Both the position numbers and the translations under genes were made by a program. Positions 22,883 through 34,651 of a stretch of DNA of 54,825 nucleotides are shown here, piece by piece. A model generated the notes under the pieces. The model was not told the origin of the DNA. It made no database searches and saw only the letters and a program-made list of their open reading frames with translations. Source of the DNA: Thamnocephalis sphaerospora (lineage: Eukaryota; Zoopagomycota; Zoopagomycetes; Zoopagales; Sigmoideomycetaceae). The stretch covers positions 1 through 54,825 of the forward strand of contig KZ992454.1 in assembly GCA_003614735.1 (NCBI GenBank). Reading direction: 5' to 3'. The first letter of the stretch is position 1. Each line of letters opens with the position of its first letter.

Positions 22883-22911
22883 CTCGACGCCAATGCTGCA
22901 TGTGCCACACG

Positions 22912-23701
<790 letters not shown>

Positions 23702-23904
23702 GGCAGTAAGCAACTGTTTGTAACAGAAATGATGGGAATGAATCGACGAGTGAGCTGCAGCTGACGTGTAGAGGCAATGCAGGCGATATCGTCGGCTGGC
23801 TGTGAGCGTGCGTCGTCATCCACAAAAGCACATCGCCACAATGCGCTGGCTGTTCATTGGGCGCCCCATGAGCACAAAAATGTTTACTGTCTCCTTTAGA
23901 CACA

Positions 23905-25445
23905 TTACAACCCAAGCGCACGCGCTGTGGCTTCAATCTCCTGTACACTGTCCACATGCCTGTGCTCAAGTCAGTAAGCAGGCAATTTAGGAGGCCATAG
24001 CAGCGCAGCGCCACCGCTGCTACTCACTTTAGCGGATCCAGCGGGTGCTCCTTGCGCATAAGATTAGCAAGCACGCGGCCAGGCCCAAACGCAAGCCAGT
24101 GTCGCGTATTGCCGGCTGTCTTGCAGTATTCTACCGAACGGTACCATTGAACACGCGCTGTCACCTGCTGCAGTAGCAGCGGCGAAATCTCCTCTGCCTT
24201 GCCGTGCTACACACCGCTTAGCGTGTCAGTTTGCGTCTGGCGAGAGTGCTGCGTGCCTAACCTACCGGTCTTGCCGTCACATTGGAGATTACATCGACCA
24301 CCGGTGTCTTGAAGGCTACCTTTTTCAAGGCAGGATCCAGCGCTGCTGCTGCTGGCTTCATCAGGCTACAGTGGAACGGTGCGCTGCAGACGAGACAGGT
24401 AAGATGGCTATCCGATTGGGGCAGACATTGCTCGGCCGTATCCCTTGACGCGTGCTGCGCCACCAATCACTTACGAGACTGGAAGATCCACCGCTCTTGC
24501 CGCCAGCCGCCACTCTTGGAGCATGTGAGCGGCCTTGTACACGCCAGATGTTGTGCCGCTGATAACAGCTTGGAAAGACTAGGCGTCGACCATGCGTCAG
24601 CGCTATGAGCTCTGCCACCGCCATACCATCAACGCTTACCGAGTTGATGTTGGCCAGCTCTGCCAGTTCGCCAGCCGCCAACTGAGGCTGCACACGTTCC
24701 GTGATGGCCTGCTCCAGCTCGTCCAGCTTACCACGCCGCACTACCAGCGCCGACATGGAGGTGGGGCTGCAGATATCTTCGTGCACGGTTTTGCTCATCG
24801 CCAGACCGCGTGCTCGCACTAGCCGCACAGCATCCCTGAGCGAGAGCGATCCAGTCGCCACTAGTGCTGTGTACTCGCCCAGCGAATGGCCGAGCGCAAA
24901 TGCCGCGCGGTCCTTGACCGAAAACCCAAACTCCTTTTCGAGCACACGGAGAAAGGCGATGGACGTTACAAGAATCGCCGGCTGGGCGTTCTCCGTCAGC
25001 GTCAGCGTTTCCTGTGGTCCGTCAAAGATCAGATCACGCAGGTGCATCTGCAGCGCCTCATCGGCCTCTTGGAAGACAGCAAGCGCCGATGGAAAGATCT
25101 CGTAAATATCCTTGCCCATCCCAACGCGCTGCGCGCCTTGGCCTGCAGGGTGCCGCCGTACGTCAGCCAGCTGCACCATAAACGACCTCTCTGTGCATGT
25201 GGCCTTTAGACTACACACCCGGGAAGAGCAGCGCACACTTTGCCTTGTCAAAGGCTGCCGTCGTCTTTACGGGCCGCATTGCATCAGCTGTCACGACCAC
25301 CTGGACGCTGGCACGCGATCACGCTTACCTTGCCCCTGCTTGGGGCGTAGCGTGGCGCTAGCGTACGAGCGACGCGTGGCAGCCGCGACGGTGGACCACG
25401 TTTTAGCGCGGTGGGCGTTCGACACAGCCGCGCTAACGTAGACAT
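23905..25445 (-). CDS. MCT1: Malonyl-CoA:ACP transacylase, mitochondrial
   Basis: Seven exons: 25329-25445 (ATG 25445), 25219-25264, 24640-25142, 24475-24578, 24266-24383, 24028-24206 and 23905-23959; 373 residues with consistent phase. The first exon is an Arg-rich, acid-free matrix-targeting sequence. The catalytic domain starts CALLFPGQGAQ, has the nucleophile in FALGHSLGEYTAL (Ser141), the substrate Arg-bearing VRLVRARG, and ends with APFHCSLM (catalytic His). It loads malonyl groups on mitochondrial acyl carrier protein for type II fatty-acid synthesis, feeding lipoate. The acceptor of intron 1 could also be 36 bases upstream (a 28-base intron); I preferred 64 bases as in neighbours. The gene is head-to-head with CWC27. 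Confidence 0.94.
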
Positions 25446-25738
25446 TGTCGCCTGAGTAGCGGTGATGCAAAGTCAACGGCGTTTTAGCAGCAGGCACTAG
25501 CTTTGCGCGTGCGTGGTGGTGGCTGGAGCGACCGGGGAGAAGGGGCGGAAAGAGCAGCGTGGCGTCGGTATGGCGCGCCAGCAAACAAGCGGGATAGAGA
25601 CGTTGACAGAGAGAGATAACGGCGGCAGGATCGCCAGCCGATAACCCCTTACCTGATGGCTACCGCCGCCGCTGCTGTTTTGGTTTACGACGGCAGCCAC
25701 TTTGTTCACGCCATTCCAACCCAACAGCATGAGCCAAA
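25446..25738. promoter_or_regulatory. Shared bidirectional promoter MCT1 / CWC27
   Basis: 293 bases separate the two ATGs, which face away from each other, so both promoters must sit here. No TATA box is evident; the stretch is GC-rich. Confidence 0.6.
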
Positions 25739-27673
25739 TCTACATTCAAGAGCCACCCACGACGTACGCGTGACGGCGGCAAAAATGCGGGGCAGCGCAG
25801 CGTCTGTACGGTTGGCTGATACGATGACCCGGGCGTGTCGACACACAGTGGGCGCGTGGTGCTGCACACCACGGTCGGCGACCTAGACATGGAGCTCTGG
25901 TGCAAAGAAGCGCCCAAGGCCTGTCGCAATTTCATTCAACTCTGCTTGGAAGGATACTATGAGGACGTCATCTTTCATCGCGTGGTGCCCGACTTTATTG
26001 TACAGGGTGGCGATCCTACCGGCACCGGCATGGGTAGGCTTACCAAAGGCGCCAGCACCACCATGCCTCTAACATGTGCGCAAACCGTTCAGGCGGCGAG
26101 TCCATCTATGGCGAGCCGTTCGCAGACGAGTATCACTCGCGTTTGCGTTTCACGCGACGTGGCTTGGTCGGCATGGCATCTGCAGAACGAAACGACAACA
26201 CATCACAGTTTTTTATCACGCTCGGAGCAACGCCCGAGCTGCAAAACAGGCATACGCTGTTTGGTCGGATAGCAGGCGATACACTCTACAATGCGTTGAG
26301 CATCAGCGAGCTGGAGCTGAACGGGGAACGGCCAGTGCGTCCGCCAAAGATTAAAGGCGCCAAAGTGCTGGAGAATCCGTTTGAAGACATTGTGCCGCGC
26401 ACCACACCGGCCGAAAAGCAAGCAATGCGCGAAGCAGCGGAACGGCGGCGGCGCGAGCAGGAAGCAGCAAAGGCGCGGCCCAAAAAGGGTGTCAAGTAAG
26501 CGTGTCCAGCGCGGCTGCACTTGCTAGAGTAATGGCCAGCAGCAGCACCTAACGTTGCATCACGTTTGCAGAAACAAGCAGCTGCTCTCGTTTGCCGACG
26601 AAACCGATGATGCAGCTGGCGGGGCAGTGGAACGCGTCAAAATGCGCAGCAGTCACGATGTGCTGAAGAATGACCGGAAACTAAGTCGCAAAATTGCGGT
26701 TGATGTGTCTGTACTAAGTACGCCTCCTCCGCCCGCGGAAAAGGTACAAACAGCGCAGTGCGACCATGCAGCACGCGATCCTGACACGTAGAGCGATGCA
26801 GACGGCCGCTTCCGGAGCAGAGGAGAGTGCCAAGAATTCCGGTGCTGGTGCTGAAAAGACATCTGATCACACCGTACAAAAGGATGCGAGCAGTGACGCC
26901 ATCGACGACGCTTGGAAGTCGGACACTGCGTTTGATCGGGAAATGCGAGCGCAAATACTGCTGGAGAAGGAAACACTTGCTCAGTCCAAGACAAAACCCA
27001 AAAAGCAAGTGTGGTCGGCAGCTGATAATACGCGATACCCGTCTGACACTGTCTGTAATGTGCTTGGGCAGGGAAACTACTGTTCGCGATGAAATCGAAC
27101 GCGTCAAAGCCGATCTGCGGGCCATGAATGCAAAGCAACGGCAGGGAGACGAGGTGCCAGAGAAGAAAAAGGAAAGATCATGGCTAGAAGAATCGCTGGC
27201 GCAGTACCGAGATTCCGGAAAGTCGATTATCGGAGGGCGAAAGCGGCGCAAGGCTGATGCCGAGGACGATGTAAGCATGGTAGTAGCGGTTTACCCTATA
27301 CATGCGGGCTGACGTGCTTGTTTCTGGACGTCAGACACTGGCTAGGCTAAATGCTTTTACTTCCAAGCTGGCCGCTACTCCAATCGACTACCAGAGAGTT
27401 GGCAAAAAACCGGCCGAGGTCAGCGGAGAGCTGTGCGCACTGCATCAGGTGGCAGACTGCGAGTCATGTGCACGCGAAAACACTCAACAGGCGCCAAAAG
27501 AAAGCGAATTCGAGGGCGAAAACTGGGAAGACCATGGCTGGCTAAGCCACGAACTGGTCTTTGCAAAGGACAGCAAGGGCAAGGACCTGATGAAACGCCG
27601 CGATAATGTGAATGACTATGTGGTCATTGACCCGCGAGTACGCATGCTAGCAGAGAAGCGACGGCAGCCGTAG
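25739..27673 (+). CDS. CWC27: Cyclophilin-type spliceosomal protein CWC27
   Basis: Seven exons: 25739-25773 (MSQIYIQEPPT, the near-invariant CWC27 start), 25849-26033, 26093-26495, 26572-26743, 26802-27010, 27072-27270 and 27335-27673; 513 residues. Residues 1 to about 170 are a cyclophilin domain: GDLDMELW, FHRVVPDFIVQGGDPTGTG, GGESIYG, SQFFITLG and ELQNRHTLFG, where the usual active-site Trp is replaced by His, as expected for catalytically weak CWC27. A linker with SSHDVLKND and a Lys/Arg/Glu-rich coiled coil follow, then the conserved end (WLSHELVFAK, YVVIDPR). It joins activated (Bact) spliceosomes with CWC22/EIF4A3-type factors. Two junctions are judgement calls: the acceptor at 26801 and the donor at 27010. 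Confidence 0.92.
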
Positions 27674-28608
27674 CCCAACATGGAATTGCCGTCGCGAGTG
27701 CATGTGGGCCAGGGACACCACCTTTGCCTGGTACGGGTTTCAAACAACGGTATTCCAATTAGGTGCCAAAATAAAACGCGCATCCGTATGCAGCATCATG
27801 TGCCAAGAGTGTCTTGTTCTTGAAAGCTGAAGCAGACAGCGCAGAAGCTGTGGCCATTCGTCGTGGCAGCAGAGATGCACAAGCGAACACGTCGCCTCCG
27901 CAGTCCCATTCTACATGATGCAGGCAATGACATGCCGCACAGTGGTGCCCCTGGCCAAGCATCCGGTATTGCTAATATGCAACCTATAACGGTGTCTGAC
28001 GTTGCAAGCCCCGTAAACGCGCCCACGCGATTGTCTGCAAAGCGGTACACTTGCTACAATCTGTATCACAACGATGCGCATACTATGGCCAAGCTCTGTA
28101 GCGCTTGCTTGATTGCATACAGCAATGTTGCCGGCATGGCCTGCAAACCGCATAAGCTTCGTCAGCCCAAGACGGTCCTATAAGGCGGCCGTACACGAGA
28201 AACCCGCCCGCTACAGCTGTTCACGTCGAACGGAACACATGGGCTTAGCCAGCTACACGTGCGCTGCCTCGAGGAAATGTTTCGTATTACCACCCCGTGT
28301 ATTTCTATCAAAACCAGCGACAGTCACATATGTGCGCCAAATAGTAACCGCAAGCCCGTTTCCTATATCTGTAACGCCACCACGCGACCTACAAACAAAT
28401 GGGTCTTCTTTCGGATGTGTGCGCTCTTTATCCCCCTCGCATGTCCCAAGCAGCCGCTTTCACATATAAGCGACTACGTGCGCGGATAGCCGCACCTTTC
28501 TCCGTTCATACTACTGACGCTCAGTTCACTCACCCTCGCCCGCATACTCTGCAAGCGCCGCTTGCCTAGCACACTTTTACTTAACGCCCTTTTAGATCAA
28601 CTCTCATT
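27674..28608. other. Intergenic, promoter of the repeat-rich protein
   Basis: No gene is supported. The right end holds the promoter of the secreted repeat protein, with a TATA-like box at 28462-28469 and a pyrimidine-rich leader before the ATG. Confidence 0.4.
28462..28469 (+). promoter_or_regulatory. TATA-like box of the repeat-rich secreted protein
   Basis: CATATAAG about 140 bases upstream of ATG 28609, similar to the spacing seen in the three small secreted-peptide genes near the right end of the window. Confidence 0.45.
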
Positions 28609-30654
28609 ATGCAGTACGTAACCATCACTGCCCTGTTGGCAGTTTTTGCCGCCGCAGGTGCTGTAGCCTCGCCTTCCTACGGTGGTGAGGCGCCCCCCAG
28701 TGGTAACTCGCCGGCTCCGGCTTATGGTGGCAGCTCCCCGGCTTCGGCTTATGGCGGCAGCTCTCCGGCTTCGGCTTATGGTGGCAGCTCTCCGGCTCCG
28801 GCTTATGGTGGCAGCTCCCCGGCTTCGGCATATGGTGGCAGCTCTCCGGCTCCGGCATACGGTGGCAGCTCCCCGGCTCCGGCTTATGGTGGCAGCTCCC
28901 CGGCTCCGGCTTATGGTGGCAGCTCACCTCCGGCCTATGGTGGCGAATCTCCAGCTGGATCTCTCCCGCCGGTGCCTGTCTATGGCGACGAGATGCAGTT
29001 CCCGAACGTCACTGTGCCATCCAACACGACGAACAGCACGACGAACAACACGGTGCCATGCACCAAGTGCACTGGCACGCAGCCGTCTACCGTTCCTGTT
29101 GTAACGCCGCCAGTCACCAGCACACCGTGCAACGAGTGCAAGACTTCGTCTCCTGTGCCCACCACCACGCCGTGCACCGAATCCCTCAAGGTGCCGAAGC
29201 CCAGCACTACAACGCCCTATCTGCCGCCTGTGTCCACGCAGGTCGAGCGTGTTGAGGTGCCCACTCCGTACCAGCCATCGACCAAGGTCCCCGCGACGCC
29301 GTACCAGCCACCGGTCGATCGTGTCAATGTGTCCACTCCGTACCAGCCATCTGCCAAGGTCCCCGCGACGCCGTACCAGCCGCCGGTCGATCGCGTCAAT
29401 GTGCCCAAGATGCCTTGGACCCCGATCGAAGGCGGTGAACTGTCGGGTGGCCAGACTCGCTGCCCCGAGTGCAAGTGCGACACCAACAACACCGTGGTCT
29501 CTCCGACTACCGTTACGGTTACTGGTACGGCTACCACCGTCACGGTGCCAGGCCCGACCACGACCGTCACCGTCTCTGGCCCTGCGACCACCGTCAGCGT
29601 GCCAGTGACGCGCGCGACCACGGTTCCGGTCACCGTGACGGTCCCGGTCACCTCGTATGTCACCGTGCCGACGCGCGTGGTCGAGACGGTCCCGGTGACC
29701 TACACGATCACCTCGCCGGTCCCGATCCCGACTCAGGTGCTGAAGACGGTCGAGGTTCAGGTGCCGTACCCGGTCACCACCACGGTCATCAAGCACATCG
29801 AGACCAAGGTGCCGTACCCGGTCGAGAAGCCGGTCGAGGTCAAGGTTCCGGTCTACGTGCCTGTGCCGAAGCCGTATCCGGTGAACGTCGAAGTCCGAGT
29901 GCCTGTTCCTGTGTCGATGCCTGTCCCTGTGTCGGGCCAGCCGGGTGGCGTCTCTCCAGGCTCCAGCTACCCGCCGGTGTCGTCCGTGGCGCCGCCCTGC
30001 ATCACCGGTGACTGTGTGCCGGTGACCCCGAAGCCGAAGAAGCCGTGCACCAGCGGCTGTGTGCCAGCGGCCCCGAAGCCAAAGAAGCCGTGCACCTCGG
30101 GTCAATGCACTCCAGTGTCGTCGGTGGCTCCTGAGACCCCGTGCAGCTCTGGCCGCTGCACTCCGGCTCCAAGCTACACTCCGATCACCGGCTCTGCGCC
30201 AGGTGCGCCGTGCAACAGCACCAACTCTACCGTGTCCAACTCCACCAACTACGGCAACGTATCCAGCGTGCCGGTGCCCTCCACCTACGGTGGCCAGGTC
30301 TCGGTGGACACACCGGTGCCCGTGACCTACGGCGGTCAGTCTCCGTCGAGCATGCACGAGACTCCGGCTTATGGTGGCCAGGCCCCGCCGAGCCTGCCAA
30401 ACACTCCCGCCTACGGTGGTCAGTCTCCGTCGAGCACCCCGTCGACCCCCGCCTACGGTGGCCAGGCCCCGCCGAGCCTGCCAAACACTCCCGCCTACGG
30501 TGGTCAGTCCCCATCTAGCGCCCCGTCGACCCCTGCCTACGGTGGCCAGACTTCTCCCATCAAGAGCTACGGCATGAATTCTTCGCCCAAGAGCGACGAT
30601 GACGAGTACGAGTCCATCGATGACGACCAGCCGTACAAGTCTCTCGCCGCCTAA
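28609..30654 (+). CDS. Secreted repeat-rich wall/mucin-like protein
   Basis: Intronless, 681 residues. A clear signal peptide (MQYVTITALLAVFAAAGAVA, cleavage near AVAS) is followed by tandem 9-residue repeats SSPAPAYGG or SSPASAYGG (about residues 35-110). Next are Thr/Asn/Pro-rich linkers with CxxC pairs (PCTKC, CNEC, CPECKC), a duplicated TPYQPP...VDRVNV unit, a long Val/Thr/Pro beta-like region (TVTVTG, VPVTVTVPV, VPYPV), KPKKPCTSG repeats, then C-terminal PAYGGQ repeats alternating SPSS and APPSLPN. It ends acidic, with no hydrophobic GPI tail. Strong third-position C/G bias suggests high expression. Likely an extracellular coat, adhesive or wall component; the family is not recognised. 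Confidence 0.85.
   Translation: MQYVTITALLAVFAAAGAVASPSYGGEAPPSGNSPAPAYGGSSPASAYGGSSPASAYGGSSPAPAYGGSSPASAYGGSSPAPAYGGSSPAPAYGGSSPAPAYGGSSPPAYGGESPAGSLPPVPVYGDEMQFPNVTVPSNTTNSTTNNTVPCTKCTGTQPSTVPVVTPPVTSTPCNECKTSSPVPTTTPCTESLKVPKPSTTTPYLPPVSTQVERVEVPTPYQPSTKVPATPYQPPVDRVNVSTPYQPSAKVPATPYQPPVDRVNVPKMPWTPIEGGELSGGQTRCPECKCDTNNTVVSPTTVTVTGTATTVTVPGPTTTVTVSGPATTVSVPVTRATTVPVTVTVPVTSYVTVPTRVVETVPVTYTITSPVPIPTQVLKTVEVQVPYPVTTTVIKHIETKVPYPVEKPVEVKVPVYVPVPKPYPVNVEVRVPVPVSMPVPVSGQPGGVSPGSSYPPVSSVAPPCITGDCVPVTPKPKKPCTSGCVPAAPKPKKPCTSGQCTPVSSVAPETPCSSGRCTPAPSYTPITGSAPGAPCNSTNSTVSNSTNYGNVSSVPVPSTYGGQVSVDTPVPVTYGGQSPSSMHETPAYGGQAPPSLPNTPAYGGQSPSSTPSTPAYGGQAPPSLPNTPAYGGQSPSSAPSTPAYGGQTSPIKSYGMNSSPKSDDDEYESIDDDQPYKSLAA
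28705..28940 (+). repeat. 27-base coding tandem repeat (YGG repeats, N-terminal)
   Basis: About eight near-identical units encoding [SP]-rich octa/nonapeptides with YGG; differences are mostly GCT/TCG exchanges (Pro-Ala-Pro versus Pro-Ala-Ser). Prone to copy-number change. Confidence 0.85.
30325..30550 (+). repeat. Coding tandem repeat (YGGQ repeats, C-terminal)
   Basis: Several copies of a PAYGGQ-type unit with alternating spacers; two-unit blocks of roughly 100 bases repeat almost exactly, consistent with unequal crossing-over or slippage. Confidence 0.8.
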
Positions 30655-30818
30655 ACGCACATCCAGTTATTTTGTCATTATATTAAACCTAAAGTCCTTT
30701 CAATCGGAAGCACGCTATAGCGCTATACTCGAGCGCCGACCCGTACGAATCGTGCAAATAGCGGTGCAACCATGAGATGAATTATTTTATCTTTGTCCTA
30801 GTGATGACTAGCACACCT

Positions 30819-32426
<1,608 letters not shown>

Positions 32427-33579
32427 GATGATACAATGTGGATTTGAACGCGGTTGGCAGGCTATGCGAGATGGCAGATGGAGAATGGACCGTCAAGTAG
32501 CAAGTAGGCAGGCAAAAAGGCTTGGCAGCACTGTCGATGGGTAGAACAAGTAGGTATGGTAGTCTGGTGTGGCATCCCAAGCGAGCGCATCCTTTTCAGT
32601 GCGAGTCCATCGGTATCACATCTACATCAGTGAACGTGAATCGGCACACTCACATCGCCATCGTCATCAGCAGCGCCCACACCAGATCAGCAGTCACACC
32701 GGACCGCAGGCACGAGACACCGCGTCGGCTAGGCTGCAGCAAGATGCACGCTCACCAACCTTGCCTTGCGCACCGCCATGATGCATTTCCACACGCCAAA
32801 ACAACGACTGTCCGTGCCCATAAAGCACGGAGCCCGCAGGTAGCACAGCGTTTGGTATCTACCGCCGTTGGACAGACTCGGTGCCACCGGGATAATGTGG
32901 GCGGTCAATATGAGTGCGAGGCTGTGAGACCACTGTGCCGCCAACGCCGCATAGACACTACGTCTCGGTAGCAGCGTCGCGGTTTTCTTGGCTGTGTCTA
33001 GGAGAGCATGCGCAGCTTCCGCAGCCTCTGCCCCATATGGCTGCTAGGCTTGGGCGCTTTGGCAAACAAGCCACGCTTGTTCTGTGCCCGCCACCGCGAG
33101 AAGCCTAGCGAGTCCGTGCCGCCGGCGCCTAGTCGCAACGTTGCACACCGGTGCATGGTCGGTTTTCCAGGTCGACAGGCAGGCAAACACCCCATCCGCC
33201 GCTGCGCTCGCCTTGCACCGCTATGCGTGTTCACTCCACTTGCCTATTGTCGCTTCCATTACCACTCGCGCCTGCCTGGTTGGCCGACCACTGTTCACTT
33301 GCTATCCACTCAAGCGCAGTGTTTAGGCCACACTTGTTTATTGCCGCCGCCAGATAGCCACGCTTTCGGGTGCTTGCACGCGTACAGGCGTGCACTAGGC
33401 CAGGTGAGTGGCATGATGGTCCGGCACCCCTGTCTCCTTTCATCTGCGCCAGCATACGTCCATCCGTAATGCTTCGGTTTTGGGATCCGACACGGCGCGA
33501 CCAGTCGCACCACGCGTGCAATGCTGCCACATGCGCCCGTTGCATGTTCGCCACGCCGAGCATCCTTTATCTGTTCGTG

Positions 33580-33635
<56 letters not shown>

Positions 33636-34651
33636 GCTCCACTGGCGACTGCTGCTAGCGCCGTTTTACCGTCTTTGCCGCCGTGTTTGCGCATGCTGCC
33701 CGTCCTCTAGCACGCACCCGCGCTCGAGCATTGCGGGCCGACCGCTACGGTATTCCAGTGACTGCATATTACCCTTCACCATTCTTGGCATAGCACCGTC
33801 GCTCTTCTTCTGGCCCGCTGGCCCGCGCAGCGCTGTTTGCCTAATATATGCCAGCGCTACACAATAGCACACTTGGTTATTTGGCGTTTACCGCACGCGT
33901 CTCATACTTGGCACGGCCATACGTTGCTCCATCCTGTGCCTGTGGGTCTGCCCTCTTCAAACACGCACCTCGTGCTACTGGCGGCGCAGCGTATCCTCCG
34001 TTCCGCCTTCGCCTTGGTCTTTGGCCGCCACCGCCGGTGCCGCTACACTATCCCTTTTCTCTCTACTCGCCCACCTCGCCTTGCGCTGTCAAGTAGTTTG
34101 CCATTCCCCAGCGCACGCTGTGAATCTGGCTGCCGTGACGACGCCAGCGCGCCTCAATACATCTGCCGGCCGCTAGCCAACCGCATTTGCCCGAGCATTC
34201 CCTACGCCACATTTAGCTGCCCGGTGGACTGCGGACGCTGTGAATCCCAGCTCTGCGCTACCTTTTATTATTGCTGCTGCCGCGTTTGCTGCTAAGAAAC
34301 GACGAGATCTTTTGCCTGTCGCAACGTTCTTTACATCCTTGTCTGGCGCCGCTGGCTTTGGTCGCCGTTTACTGCTGTTGGACCACCGGTCTGTTACTTT
34401 TCTGCTGCTACCCGCCTGTAGCGTCGGCTGGCATTGAAAGCGACCGTATTCAGAACACGCTTAATTGTCCGCTGACGCGTTGTTTGCCAACATAGGACGT
34501 GCATAGACACACGTGTTTTCGCTTTCGCTGCATTCGGCTGTGACGCATCACCGTTGCTGGTCGACCGTCGGCGCCTGTGCTCCTATTAATCAAGCGCGTC
34601 TGCATACGCGCACAGCACGTGAGCATTCTGCTGTGGCAGCGCGTGGTGGAT
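32427..34651. other. Intergenic between divergent DAHP synthase and OPT 3
   Basis: 2.2 kb with no family-bearing frame. It includes a long (CT)n tract (33580-33632). A minus-strand ATG near 32780 (MAVRKA...) opens a short frame with a possible donor, but no convincing downstream exon was found. Confidence 0.35.
33580..33632. repeat. (CT)n microsatellite upstream of OPT 3
   Basis: About 25 CT units with one interruption, roughly 1 kb upstream of the OPT 3 start. Confidence 0.9.

Noticed and set aside
25301-25328. A 28-base intron in MCT1 (and a similar one in CWC27 at 26744-26771)
   Set aside because: Both keep phase, but longer introns of 58-64 bases with normal acceptors also keep phase and match the size of the other introns.
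28924-30660. 578-codon open frame antisense to the repeat-rich secreted protein
   Set aside because: It mirrors the biased, repetitive codons of the sense gene (Arg/His/Gly-rich), with no domain and no independent start context; a shadow.
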